Source of the DNA: Branchiostoma floridae
Taxonomy: Eukaryota > Chordata > Leptocardii > Amphioxiformes > Branchiostomatidae
Assembly: GCF_000003815.2 (NCBI RefSeq)
Contig: NC_049980.1
Span: 2,473,182-2,537,181, forward strand
Direction of reading: 5' to 3'
DNA: 64,000 nucleotides
Shown here piece after piece: positions 34,201-46,199 of this stretch; position 1 is the stretch's first letter; every line of letters begins with the position of its first letter. The notes beneath the pieces are model-generated. The model saw nothing but the letters and a program-made list of their open reading frames with translations. It was not told the DNA's origin and did not search any database. Both the position numbers and the translations under genes were made by a program.

Positions 34201-36599
34201 GTAATGGGGCACCTAACAGTTTGAACTTCTCTGTATTATCAAAGCTATTTGGGCCAGTAGCTACAACTATGAACATGTACATACCATGCACACATGAGAT
34301 ATCACAATGCTTTAATATCCTGTCCACCGAGGGTCGTAAACTCGTGTCACTTCGCGATAGAATAACATGTTTCCTTCTCTCGTCAGACGGACAAAGCATT
34401 CGCGCTTCTTCTCAAATCAACAGCAATCATGACCTGAACTGTAATTTGATAATGGTGGCCATAAAGGGAACGACTGGTGAAAGGAAGTATAAGTCTCTAC
34501 CTTGTTCTGCCTCATGATCAAGCAGTCAAAAGACGAAATCTGGCTGGAAAATATTTCGCTGTTCTCCGTTGTTTGATATCCTTCTGAAGCAAGAATGCGG
34601 CTTTAGGGAACTTCAGACTATGAATTCAAGCCTTGTGATGACAGTATTTGCAAACAAAAATTATCTTTATTTACACAGAATATAATCAACTGTGCTGTGT
34701 TGAGAAGATGTTACGGACTGAGGGTTTTGCAGTTTGGAACTTCATTGAGAAAATATACATGCAATTGCTATTGTAACTGTGTAACTGAAAAATACAAACA
34801 CGGTGGTAAAATATGTTTGCCCCCACTAAAAAGAAAAAAAAAGATGAAGGAAAGGAAAATTAAAAACGTACAACTACTACGAAACGTCAGAAACTTACCG
34901 TTCATTACAACTGGTTCTTTATTGTTTTGATTATCTGTCAGATTTTATATAAGAACGTTTCAAATGTCCCCTTTACCTCCCATTACTACCACACGGTTCA
35001 GCTATCTGAAACTGACCTACTCCTGTGTTTATTCCGAAGTAATCATCGTGCAATTCTATAAACGCAGTGATGACACCAGACGTCTGAACAACGGTACAGA
35101 GCAAAAGTGCAGCCACTACCTCTGTTATTTAGGTGACTTCTACACTCATATCTACTGTCCCAACCCACAAAATACTTCTTCATTGCTCTCTGCGTCGTAA
35201 GTTTAAAAAGTAGGTCAAATTTCCCGTTCCTGGATGACAAGACGGTAAGTACTATGCAATAACTACCATCCCAAAGACTGGAGCTGAGGAAATTGGTTGG
35301 CTTAAGTCATAGAAAATCTTTTTTTTTTGTTGATGAAAAGAGGACAGTATATCATATAGGTTACAGATTGCAGATTTCGTCCGACTACGTATTATATGAT
35401 CCAGTGTAGAATGAAGGACTGTGGCCATGTCGCAATTTGAGAATCGGCACACGATGACATAATTGCTTTCAGAGTGCATATAAATTTGCTAAACTAACAT
35501 CAGTGGTCATGAAAATATCCTGCGTGTTGATTTGCTAAAACTAGAAGTTCATAACATGAAGTTCAGATAGAGCTCTTCCTCATAAGGTTCGTATAAGCTA
35601 ACACACATGATCCAACCAAATTGATGCTGAAGTTGTGTGAAGGACAGAAGTTGCCTGTGTCCACCGATAACTATTCTATACCAAGACTCCGCTGTACTGA
35701 TGACATTAGATGACTGTACTGACCGCGACTTCTAGTAACAGATTTTTTGTATGTGCTCTCATCGAACATTAGTATCATTCCTTCTATACAGCTATGTAAT
35801 GATGCCAGAAAAACAGTTATATTGTATGATGGTATGTCGCTAATGCTCTACTATGTTTGGTCAAATGGTACTTAAAAATTGTCTAATCAGAAAATGTTTC
35901 ACAGACTTTCCAATATCATGAAGCACGCAAGTGTTTATAAAGTATCTAATTTTGTCTCCTAGCCTACTGGTATATTTGAAACTAAATTTGAATATAAGAG
36001 CATTTTGATGGCAATCCCCAATGGTAAAAATTTTGTAGATCAAAAGAAAACGACAAGAATGTTCTGCAAATAAACATAGTCTGTTACCGAATAGATGTCT
36101 CCATTCGCATTTTAACTGTTTTGCATATCCTAGTAGCATACACTGCTCACATCAAATAAAATAAAATGTGATTGAGGTACACAAAGTTTTCAAATTCTTT
36201 AAAAAATTCAACACTAGTTTTATGTTGACCAAAAATGGACAACGTTTGTAAAAAAAAAAAGAAAACAAATGTGAGGAAACAAGTAATCTCAACACAAACC
36301 TGACATGTACTTTGTTGGATAATATTGTGTTTAAGCATTATGTTTCCTTTTACTTCTGAATTTCCATGGGCAGAGTACACAGTGCTGTATGTTCATTTCA
36401 CTAGAATGGTAATGTTGTCGAGTCATTTACAACTAACCACTGGAAGACAAAAAGATGCTTAACACTTCTTTTAAAATGTCTATCGATTTTTACATCATCA
36501 GTTGTCTTTCCTGTAGATTTGAATCATGACGGCAACAACAGACAACCTATTACATAGAAGCACATGTGGCGATACTGCAGCAAAATAGATGTCAGTGAA
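31276..36599. other. Long AT-rich intergenic stretch, no gene seen
   Basis: Short frames on both strands, none with a recognisable domain. A YY1-like motif (minus-strand AACATGGCGGC) lies at about 33354-33364. No tRNA, rRNA or larger repeat recognised. Confidence 0.4.
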
Positions 36600-38480
36600 A
36601 AGGAAATGTAAGCAATACTTACCAGGTGAAAACAGTCCCGCCACATTGCGCCTGCCGAATGCCATATATTCTACCCTGCATACAGCAAAGCAAACAGTCT
36701 TCAGGCGCGGGACCTTGAACGTGAAGTCCAGCTTTGACCTGACCTTACCTTTGACCCAAGGATGACCTGATGTTATGGTATGAGGAGGGGTGGGTGTGGC
36801 ATGGTGCGGCCAGAATGGCGTCTCGTTATCATAGCTTCTCCTCATCAAACTCAGGACACTTTCCTCCACATGTTTCCTGAATTTTTGCTTCGACATCCAA
36901 GATTTACGGCTAAGCGTTTCTCTCCCTTGTTAGCGATGAAGAGTCGTCCCTTCTGCCCTCCCCGCGTAGGAACGTCGCCATTCCTCTCTCGCTACTACAA
37001 GTCCGGATCACAACTATGCGTTGTCAAAACTTTCTATTTATCTACTTCATTATCTGAAAGAAAAGTGTTCGTCTTCTGAAGATATGACATAACTTTAGGA
37101 ATCGTGTGGCCGAGTAACACGACATAGACAGAAACTAACTCAGGAGTTAGTCCTAATATTAGCCCACTCGGTGTTGAAGGCTTGGGAATGTAAGACCTGT
37201 AGAGTTCTATAGTCGAACCTTATGTGTTATGTTTGTTAGGCGTCGGGGCGGTGGTCTGGACGATTGCACTAAATCATGCGTCAAACCCCGGACGACATTC
37301 GGAGACAAACTCGTCTGTATGCAGGCCGTGGTCTCGTCCATTGACGGTGGAGCAGACACTTCTCCCTTCATTATCACTCTCTATTTTGACAAGAAACAAT
37401 CCCGACGTGTACCATGATACGGTAGAGTGGCGGTTGAGGTGTGTAAACGGAGAGCTATGATAGAACAAGAAGACAGACGGCAGACGTTCCCGTCAGCCGA
37501 GCGGCGCTCCAGACGCCCCTGAACCGGCCTGATCTCGGGCGGGCACCGCTACTTCTACTCACTGAAAGTGGCTCATTTCTGAGGAAATTCGTACACGTTG
37601 CAAAGGTCAAGGTACACTATTCATGCTAGGTCCTCAATCTACGATTGAAAGTAGTCCACCTCGGGTCGGCCTTGCTACGTGACGTGCACGGTAAGGAAGG
37701 GTCTTCCCATTGTCTGCACGCCGGCTATTTGTCACGGCGGCCCGACAAATATTACACAGGACTCAAGCCGAGAAACTTCACATTGTTTACCTTGACTTTG
37801 ATAGCCTGTCTGCGCACCCAAGTCTCTGTGTGCCTTACCCCTGTGTTGGGTGAATGCACAAACTGTGTGGACCTAACGGCTGGGGGACGGCCCGGGAAAG
37901 GTCTGACTTTTCACATGCGCGGCCTCGGGTCTGTCAGCAGATTCCTGCACGGGCCCGAGACAGGTCTGAACCGTGAAGAGGTCAGGAGGGTGCCGGTGGA
38001 TTAGCAATTCAACTCTGACTAAACTTCATTCAGTTTGGCAAAGTGTTTAGACTGGTTCTCGGGACGCAATTTGTCAGAGTCGGTGTCGGGTTTGTCCTCC
38101 CCTTGTACAATAGAGATCCACGCAGGAGCGTCCCCGTGCTGACTTTACCGTGATCGATCACTGGCAGCCCCAGCCATAGGTACACATCCCCTGTCACCAG
38201 CCCCGCGATTAGCCGGAAATTACGGCCTTCTTGTGCAGCGGCCATGTTTAAGGTTACCATGGAAGGGGCTTCTTAATGGAAGTGGTCGATGATGATGGCG
38301 ACGGTGGTTATGTGGCGTGCCGAATGTGATGCTAACTTCCCTTTGTCGGCTAGCTAGGCCCTTCAGCTTACGCCTGGCCCACAATCTCATGAAATATTCT
38401 CCCAGAAAGTTGGCTTCATGTACAGTTTTACTGCTCCGCGTGGCGGATTAAGGAAAAAGTAAGCACTAACGTGTAGTTGG
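36600..38480. other. G+C-rich block 1, possible regulatory or promoter region
   Basis: Base composition shifts visibly to higher G+C and CpG than on either side. It contains the nuclear-receptor half-site cluster (36711-36768) and another AGGTCAAGGT at 37604. Open frames of up to 132 codons occur in several frames (for example 37645-38004 plus and 36498-36896 minus) but none is recognised. A minus-strand donor-like CACCTG|GTAAGTATT sits at about 36625. Regulatory DNA, 5' exons of an unseen gene, or a decayed gene are all possible. Confidence 0.35.
36711..36768 (-). promoter_or_regulatory. Nuclear-receptor half-site cluster with DR5 and DR1 spacing
   Basis: On the minus strand: AGGTCA (36763-36768), spacer TCCTT, GGGTCA (36752-36757) makes a DR5. 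GGGTCA, one base, AGGTAA (36745-36750) makes a DR1. Two overlapping AGGTCA (36740-36745 and 36735-36740) follow, and TCAAGGTC at 36711-36718. Six half-sites in under 60 bases in one orientation is more than expected by chance. Candidate receptors are RAR/RXR, HNF4/COUP-TF and ERR/NR5A classes. Function is inferred from motif only. Confidence 0.4.
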
Positions 38481-39470
38481 GGGCCAGGATAAGTTAACCT
38501 CGGGGGGATTTGGCTGTATCCATGCGAAAAATTGACATCGATCTAAATCCCTTGTTCTACACGAATTTGCGCCGCTATCAGAGTGACACATCTAAACCCG
38601 GTCCATCCATACCCAGGGTAAGCAGCCTATATTAGCACCAGTGACACCAACTCCATTCATTACAGTCTTGACTCTCACCCATAGCCTGATACCATCTTAT
38701 CTCGGGACGGCGGTGCACCTCGTGCCGCAATTTGGGGACCGGGCAGAATCGACTCTACAAGCCTTAAACTCCGGCATTTCCCTCGCTCACTGGGGTTACG
38801 TACACTGGGGGTCTTAGTAACCAATCTGTAGAAAACTGCCCAATTGTTTGTCGTGTCAACATCAGTATGTATTTTGATACAACTGTATAATCGTTTTCAA
38901 TAAATGATGGGAAGAATACCCCATCTTGTAGTGTAACTGCAAGACTGGTTGCTCTACGACAGTCATCAATGTTAAGATATTAAGTTTTACCCAACAAGAT
39001 ATTAAGTTTTACTCTTCAAAAGATTCAGAAACGTTTGTGGTGCATTTTCCACCCTACCCAACCTACTGGCAATGTTTTCTTCCTTCATATAGCAGGAAAT
39101 ACAACACACCGACACAAGACAAATACATGAATTGTCATTGACGACAAAGCCATTGATGGAGTAAGTTTCCAAAAGTTTTATTACTTTTAAAATTCTTTCC
39201 CCGGTATTTCCTAGATCAGATCTCTGTACGCCACATTGGTAGTCATGGGTGGTTTTCTGCCAGGTCGGCCAGGACACCAGTCAGGGGGAGCAGCCTGTAA
39301 ATCAGAACACTGTGCGTACCTTTCTCACGACCTTTCCGCATTTATAGTACTGCCTATACTTCTAACATTGTTCCCTTTTAGATATGCTTAATCTGGGACA
39401 ACAATGGAGGGAAGTCTGCACAGACTGTGCCGGGACCCCGTCGGGAAGGGTCAACGTTTTGTGTGGCGAA
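38481..39470. other. Intergenic, no gene seen
   Basis: Intermediate composition. A 22-bp tandem duplication (AAGATATTAAGTTTTAC twice) lies at about 38974-39017. No gene recognised. Confidence 0.4.
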
Positions 39471-40075
39471 CTTTCTCATAGCATTCTTGTAACTACTGAT
39501 TCTGGTACATTCCACTTTCTCATAGCATTCTTGTAACTACTGATTCTGGTACATTCCACTTTCTCATAGCATTCTTGTAACTACTGATTCTGGTACATTC
39601 CACTTTCTCATAGCATTCTTCTAACTACTGATTCTGGTACATTCCACTTTCTCATAGCATTCTTCTAACTACTGATTCTGGTACATTCCACTTTCTCATA
39701 GCATTCTTCTAACTACAGACTCTGGTACATTCCACTTTCTCATAGCATTCTGCTAACTACAGTCTCTTGTACATTCCACTTTCTCATAGCATTCTTCTAA
39801 CTACTGACTCTGATACATTCCACATTCTCATAGCATTCTTCTAACTACAGTCTCTGGTACATTCCACTCTCTAAAAGCATTCTGCTAACTTCAAGTTTTG
39901 CTACATTCCACTTTCTCATTTCTTCTAACGTAAGAGAACGATACAAGCTCTGGTACATTCTACTTTCTTTCAAATGATAGATAATCATACAGACTGTTAT
40001 ATTCCACTTTCTCATAGCATTGTTCAAACTGTCCTCTGCTGCAATGCGTAAATACCACTTTCTTATCACATCCTT
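39471..40075. repeat. 44-bp minisatellite, ten clear units plus degenerate tail
   Basis: Units of exactly 44 bases start at 39471, 39515, 39559, 39603, 39647, 39691, 39735, 39779, 39823 and 39867; each contains CTTTCTCATAGCATTCT, then TCTGGTACATTCCA. The first three units are identical, the next two share one change, and later ones are increasingly diverged; from about 39900 to 40075 the period breaks down. 44 is not a multiple of three, so it is not a coding repeat. Confidence 0.95.
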
Positions 40076-40488
40076 CTAACGAACGAGAGTCCCTGCTACG
40101 TTATTCTGTCTCATACAATTATCTTATCGTTGTTGAGTACACCGAAATTTTACTGAAGACTGTGACTGTACCTTGTAATTTACAATGGGCGAAAGAACAA
40201 TGCGAGCTGTAACTGTCTAAATGTAACTACTGAAAACTGTCTCATGGTCGTACCAAGAGTAAATCCGTCGACCCCTCCCCCTCTAGATCTGATACTCAAG
40301 ACACCCCTGGGCGCAGATACTACCAGACCTAACATCTCCACACATCATAGTCTCCTAGGGCCTAAGTATTATCTTAATATTGTCTCAATATTGCGGTAAC
40401 GTAACGATTTAGATGCTATTTTCAGTTTGTGAGACAATAATCATATTTATCCCAGAGCATAGAAAATGCCATACATTCATATCAACCT
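40076..40488. other. Intergenic, no gene seen
   Basis: AT-rich, no recognised features. Confidence 0.4.
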
Positions 40489-41100
40489 TCACATCATTAT
40501 ATCAGGAACAATACTTTCTGCAGTTTTACCAAAGCCTAGCCTGGCCACATGTTGATATCGTGATCGTACTGGTCTTGCTATTGCTACGCACTGCAGACGT
40601 TTTGAGATTTGTCTCAAAGACACAATGTCACGAAATGTATACCTTGGACAGCTATGTGGTTCAAAATGGCGAGTGTAGGTCTTCATGTTGTGAGGTACCA
40701 ATTCCAATACTGTATCTAGTACTGAAGGGGAGTTACACCCTGCAATATCATGTAATGATCGAGGTTCACAGACTTTCTCACATCTTTTTCGTTGATCTAT
40801 CATTTTGTTACGAAATCGATGAAGTACAAACAATGCTATATCATAAACGTCCTGAATGTTGTTTAATGTTTCCATACACAATAAGTCCATGGTAACCCTA
40901 TGAGCCCACCCCTCCCATTGTCTTCTACAGAGCATGGTGACTTCCTGCCGGACCTGCGGTGAACTTGTGGCCGCAGTAATGGCAGATGAAAAGAGTCGCA
41001 CAGTCTCTATTTTCCTGCCACAATCCGGTAAATCAGCGGGCTGTGTGCGTGATGTGCCCTCTGCAGAGCCCCGGATGAAACTCTGTGAACTCTGCCGCAT
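40489..41100 (-). other. Unclassified 203-codon open frame
   Basis: The longest single open frame outside the LRR gene. The product would be basic, with scattered Cys and Arg, no signal peptide, membrane helix or known motif. The plus strand is also open over 40413-40895 (160 codons) in this place. The 3' half overlaps G+C-rich block 2. Coding status is doubtful. Confidence 0.12.
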
Positions 41101-42290
41101 GACTCACGGCAAAGTTCGGCGGGGAAGTTCGCGGGTGCCGTCCCCATGGACAGCGACGTTCCCGCGCACTGATGAATCCTGACCGTCATTTCCCAGGGCA
41201 CTGGACATGAAACCTGCACACGCCGTATTCCAATCTGACCCCACACTTCCGATCGAATCTTGATGATCGATTCCACTACATGGTAACATCATGATGCCTA
41301 TCTTACAAGAACTCATCTTCTCCGTGTCGTATATAAAAATCATACAGGCAGTCCGGTAATCCGTCATCACTAGATTAAAGTGCTCCATCTTCTGCCCCGC
41401 ATGAACCAGACTACAGGAGTGTCCAGAAGCTCCACAGTCCATCCACATGCCCGGGGGAGGGAGTAGTTATGGACCCTGTCCAACAATTGGTTCTACCAAA
41501 TCTCCTCGCTGTTTCAGATGCAGCATGGTGCCCCTCCCCCACGGCAATGTACATGGCTCCTCTGTGATGTTTGGAGTGTTCGTTGTGGCCTTGTATTTGG
41601 CTTTATCGTTCGGGCCCAGCCCCAGCACCATGTAGCCATCCAAAGATGGCCTCCCTTTGACTCTCCTCCTACCGGCACCGGCGTGTCTGCCTCCGCTCCT
41701 GGGAGAACGGCTGCTTGAGAGGGCGAGTAAGACCTCAGCTCGCTGCCTTGTCTACTGTCTGAAAAATGTCAGGAGTCCACGCGGGCAGTCGGCACAGGGG
41801 CCAGATATCCATCTCACCTAAAAGCCCGGCGGCCGCAGAAGACAGTAATATTCTAAGCTACGCAAAGTGGCCGTCGTCTTTGTGTCCTTCTGCTGCCCAT
41901 GGCGTAATGGCGACCTTTGACCTAGAACGAAACAAAATGGAGGGTTTAGGAAGTATCATCTGAGCATGGCTAGGAATTTCGCGTCAGTGGGGACGTGGGA
42001 TTAGCATGTGATGGATAGACGATAGGTAATCACACATAGAAAACAGGTGCGTACTTACAGGACTAGGGGAGGTGGTGGCGAGGTTAGTGGTGGGATTACA
42101 CGGAATGGATGGGAGAGACTGAGAGTCGGGGACCACACCCCTGTCATCACACACACTGTAATATCGCAACAGTCAGGTAATGCAGCACGCCATTCCACAG
42201 CATTAAACAGACGGTCTATGGGGGTCGGACAGGCGAGGAGACCGACTAATGCACCAGCTAAGCTTCCTTATAGCTTAGTACAGTAGGAGG
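40900..42290. other. G+C-rich block 2
   Basis: Higher G+C and CpG than its surroundings, with many overlapping frames but no recognised protein. Contains a DR1 motif at 41911-41923. May be regulatory or the 5' region of an unidentified transcript. Confidence 0.3.
41911..41923 (-). promoter_or_regulatory. DR1 nuclear-receptor motif
   Basis: Minus strand AGGTCA-A-AGGTCG, a near-perfect DR1 as bound by HNF4, COUP-TF or PPAR/RXR-type receptors. Motif evidence only. Confidence 0.35.
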
Positions 42291-43873
42291 AGGATGGAAC
42301 AGTTAAGCCAAGTTACAGGCACAACGAGTGGTACAGATGTCTATACGGGAATGGTGAAATGTCGGATGCTTTTTCACTGTTTTAGCTAATAAACTGAGAA
42401 ATCCAGCACAGGGTTATAAACATACGATCTATTCATGCTACATGTGTTAACCCGGACTGATTAAGTATTAAAAAAAACTACCACACTTCACAGTCACTGT
42501 CGACATAGTGGTGCCGATTAGATATGACTAGAAATTATACCAATTCAATTCACAAACTCGTGGTGCAAACATTAGGACCTAGCCGACTATTACCTGACAA
42601 TTGGGAGTCAAACAGGTAAGGTGATGGGCACTTTTGTCATATTGAGGGATGAAAACACCTTCTGTATTTCATCATTTCAAGGATGAGACATATTAAGGTC
42701 AGTGTGTTTATAGATCATTTTGCAGCAGTTTGATTTATCACGGGAAAAACATATACTCTCCCTACGTACCGATGATTCAATAAGAAAATGAATAGGACCT
42801 TGCACAAAAGGACAGGAGGGCCTCTGCTGTAGCCCAACAATGGGATTTATAGCTGGCGATTTAATCCCCACTTCATCCTACCATTGCCGCGTACATAAAC
42901 TACATTTATTGTTGGGATGCAGATAATGGAGCTTCCTCGCTGACATCAATTCACAGCTTTAGAGACTGTACAGTATCTCCCGCCGTTGTTGGGTGGTTAA
43001 TATGCAACTGCATCGTTTCTACAAGCAGAGAAACTGTAGATGGTGCCAGATATCAGCTATATCAGACTTCGCGTGGTGTCCGTGTGATGATGTATGGACA
43101 TTCCGGACTGTTCTAGCCGCTTTGATTTCAGGCTAACCGATAACTGCTACGAGATGAATACCGTTATTTATAGACTATCAAAAGCATAATAGCCCAAAGA
43201 CTCTCTACTTTCTTGTCGTCAGGAAGTACAGAATAATACTTTTGCTAACATGTTGTTCGGGGAGCCCCGGTCTCTCGAGAGACGCCTACTATTTTGGTCC
43301 CTCCATGACCTCCAGTGTGCTGCAGGAGGAGACATTAATAACCTCGCTGCATGCCAGAGTGTATATGCACGATGTAGGTTCGGTGCAGATGACGTGCCAT
43401 AATCACATCTGTATACTCCTCACTAGGGTACAGAACTATGGGCCAATCTGCTTAAACTATCCTCGCTACACCCGACAACAGGTTCTATAGCATTAGTTCA
43501 GCGTACAAATCTTAAGTAGCTTAAAATGGAACAAACTTGGAACCTGTGAATAGTCTAGAGAGGGAGTTACCACCAGGTTCTAAGTATGGTCAATTTTTTT
43601 TTAGATCTACAACAACACCAAGCCGCATACAATCCACACATGGATCTATGATGCCGTTCTGATACCTTAAGTCAAGTTACCATCACACATCTTAGGAAGG
43701 TCTAGTTTCTTTGCTGTAACTAGTTTTAACACTACGCTCCAAACACTCCACATACGGACCTAGCTTCAGTGCGCAGTCTAGATGTTGGATGCTAAACTTT
43801 CTGCTGCCACAGAAAGATTGTGGTAAGTCCTAGCGTAGCCACGTCTTGATCTGTAGTTAGCAGAAGGGTACAA
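42291..43873. other. Intergenic, no gene seen
   Basis: No recognised gene, RNA or repeat. Confidence 0.4.
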
Positions 43874-44062
43874 GTTGTCAGCTGGTTGCAAGGCTGGTGG
43901 TTGTTGTTACCGTCAGCTGGCTGCTAGAGAATACGTTCTTCGTATTGTCCTCTGGTTGGGAGAAGAGTGCATGTTGTCTACTGGGTGCTTGGTCCTTTGC
44001 TTTGGGGGGAATTGTTGTTGATGTTGTCCTCGGGTTGCTAGGGGGAATGGTTGTTGTTTTGG
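43874..44062. repeat. Degenerate minisatellite, GTTGTCCTCTGGTTGCTAGG-like units
   Basis: About five irregular units of 30-50 bases, each beginning GTC(C/A)(T/G)CTGG(T/C)TG and often containing a GTTGTTG stretch, at about 43877, 43912, 43948, 43976 and 44026. Old and diverged. Confidence 0.55.
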
Positions 44063-46199
44063 TTACCTAGCTTTATGGTGACAAAAGACTCTCATACAGC
44101 TAGATAACCAAAGACAACACTCAGCCCATGGTCAGTGTTCGCAGTGTTCCAACTTTCCCTCACCTTGCCTACCTCCACATCATTTCCTCAGTGCAAGCAC
44201 TCTTGTAAGACGCTTCACCTGTCTTCCTACCCGGACAGGTAACAGGTGAAAGACGCTCGCACACGTGTGCCTCCACACGGCTGCCGAGCGTCAGTGTCAA
44301 TCAATGTTTATGGTAGTTTATTACCGGCGGTCGACTCCGCGTGGCGCTCTAACCCCCAGTTCTGTCACTACTCCCCGTCACTAACGCTAATCTGTGTCTT
44401 ACTCATGGAAGATTTAGCGCTATTAGCAGTGTGTACGAGCATGCAGCATCCTGACTGTGCTATATTTAACTCCTCTACGTCATCAGTGGGACTGCACGAT
44501 GACCTCTGACCGACTGACGTCGTTAGGGAGTGACAGTAGAAAGTAAACCCTGCAATGACAAGAGACTAGACTGAGGGGGGGGGGGGGGGGGTCCCACTGT
44601 CCCACTGCCCCTGGCCGTTAACAGGAGTCGATTCTTTGTCCCTTTGAGCCCCAAGGACAAATACACCAAACTGCTATAAAGTATTCACATAATCTCGATA
44701 TAACTTATGTGACCTACCGGTATTATAATGAAGAATTAGTTATCATCTGCCTTGTAGGTTGTAACCTGTAAAATCTCTTGGCTTAATACAACTCAACTCA
44801 ATGCAAGAAGGCAATGACAACTAATGTATCATATTGTGGCAAAAGTATTAGTTGATTTGTCACTTATGTATTGCTTGTTGATTGATGTGTACTAGCCGTC
44901 TTTAAGTTTCTGATTTGAAAAAGCAATTATAAAAAAAGGACAGAATGTTGAGATAAGCTAGAGTAACATTTGTTTTCAGTTGAAGGAATCTCACATGCCT
45001 TTTAGGTAATTTTGTTTTTGATATTAGAAGTTTTACAGCAACAGAAGGCAATTTGCTTACTTATTTTCTAAGTTAAGGTATTTTCGTCTTGTCAGATGTT
45101 GGAAAACCTAGCATATACATTTCATGATTTAATACTCACTATTATCTGATACACTAATACCACTAAATTACATCGACATTGTAATCATGAGACACCAAAG
45201 TACAACAATTTTCTGTCAAACATTGTCAAACTTGCCACTGGACCTACGTCACCACTACAACTATAGACCTGTCTTGAGATCGATAAGTTATTTTTGGTTC
45301 ACAACCTTGTCACCGCCTAGAGTCGAACCTGCGCGGAGGGATCTCCTGGGTACTACTTACAGTATCAACCCTATCGGATGAGTCATGGATTATCGATGGG
45401 TGGATAGGACAGACGACAAGGACAGGAGGACACACACGCTGGACCACGGGATGGGCAATGTCGGCTCAAGACACTGATCATGGATAAATATAGAAACTTC
45501 GGAATGACGTTAAGTTTGCAAGAAGGAAGGGCGAGGATGGGTGAAAAATGACAATTTGTGTTGCTAATGTCGATCTCCATGACCACCAACATTGAAGTAG
45601 TTGCCAGACATGCACTAGAAAAGTTTTAAGTGGTCGGTCTTAAACACACCGACCTTACGCTAATATTTCTGTCCAGGACCAAGCAATACAGGCTTGTAGA
45701 CTCTTTCATCAAACATCTTTTATCGACGTTACTTCTGTTCCAGTTGGCTTAACGCTTAGTTCATTACTTCTAGCTGAACGTTTGGACAGAGTTTGTACCA
45801 CATACAGTTTCCAACCTGTGACCAGATGTGTCCTGGGCGTCCTGACAGCTTCTTCTGATGGGCACCCCTCTCTGTCCCGACCGTCTTTTTCAAGTTCCTA
45901 TAGTCCTGCATCAAGTTGAAAAAGAGCAAAAAAAGGGATAGGCACCCATCAGTCTGTAGCTGCATCGTCTCAAACTACAGGAGACTAAGTCTTTAGCAAA
46001 AAATCTGTAACAATGGAATCATCCTTCCAAAGAACGGCTGTGAATAGGTTACAAAATAACAAACATAGACAGTGCCTACGGGTTGAATTCGTGTATCACA
46101 ATCACAATGTGAGTCAATGTGGCCCTGCCATATTACATGTATCATGCTTATTTTGTGAAGTACACGTAATTTATTCCTGTTTCTAAACTTTAATTGAGG
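44063..46199. other. Intergenic with G17 run, no gene seen
   Basis: Contains a 17-base G run (44575-44591). No gene recognised. A GGTTCGACTC motif on the minus strand at about 45310 was checked as a tRNA T-arm and fails. Confidence 0.4.
44575..44591 (+). repeat. Homopolymer G17
   Basis: Seventeen consecutive G residues followed by TCCCACTGTCCCACTG, a short duplication. Length may be uncertain, as such runs are prone to sequencing error. Confidence 0.9.

Noticed and set aside
39845-40069. Minus-strand frame with repeating RKWN/SRMYQ words
   Set aside because: It is the translation of the decayed end of the 44-bp minisatellite; the unit length is not a multiple of three.
39471-40075. CRISPR-like array of regular repeats
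   Set aside because: Units are directly adjacent with no unique spacers, and the setting is eukaryotic; it is a minisatellite.
45305-45360. Possible tRNA on the minus strand (GGTTCGACTC motif)
   Set aside because: The bases flanking the motif do not pair as a T-stem and no matching acceptor, D or anticodon arms are found.
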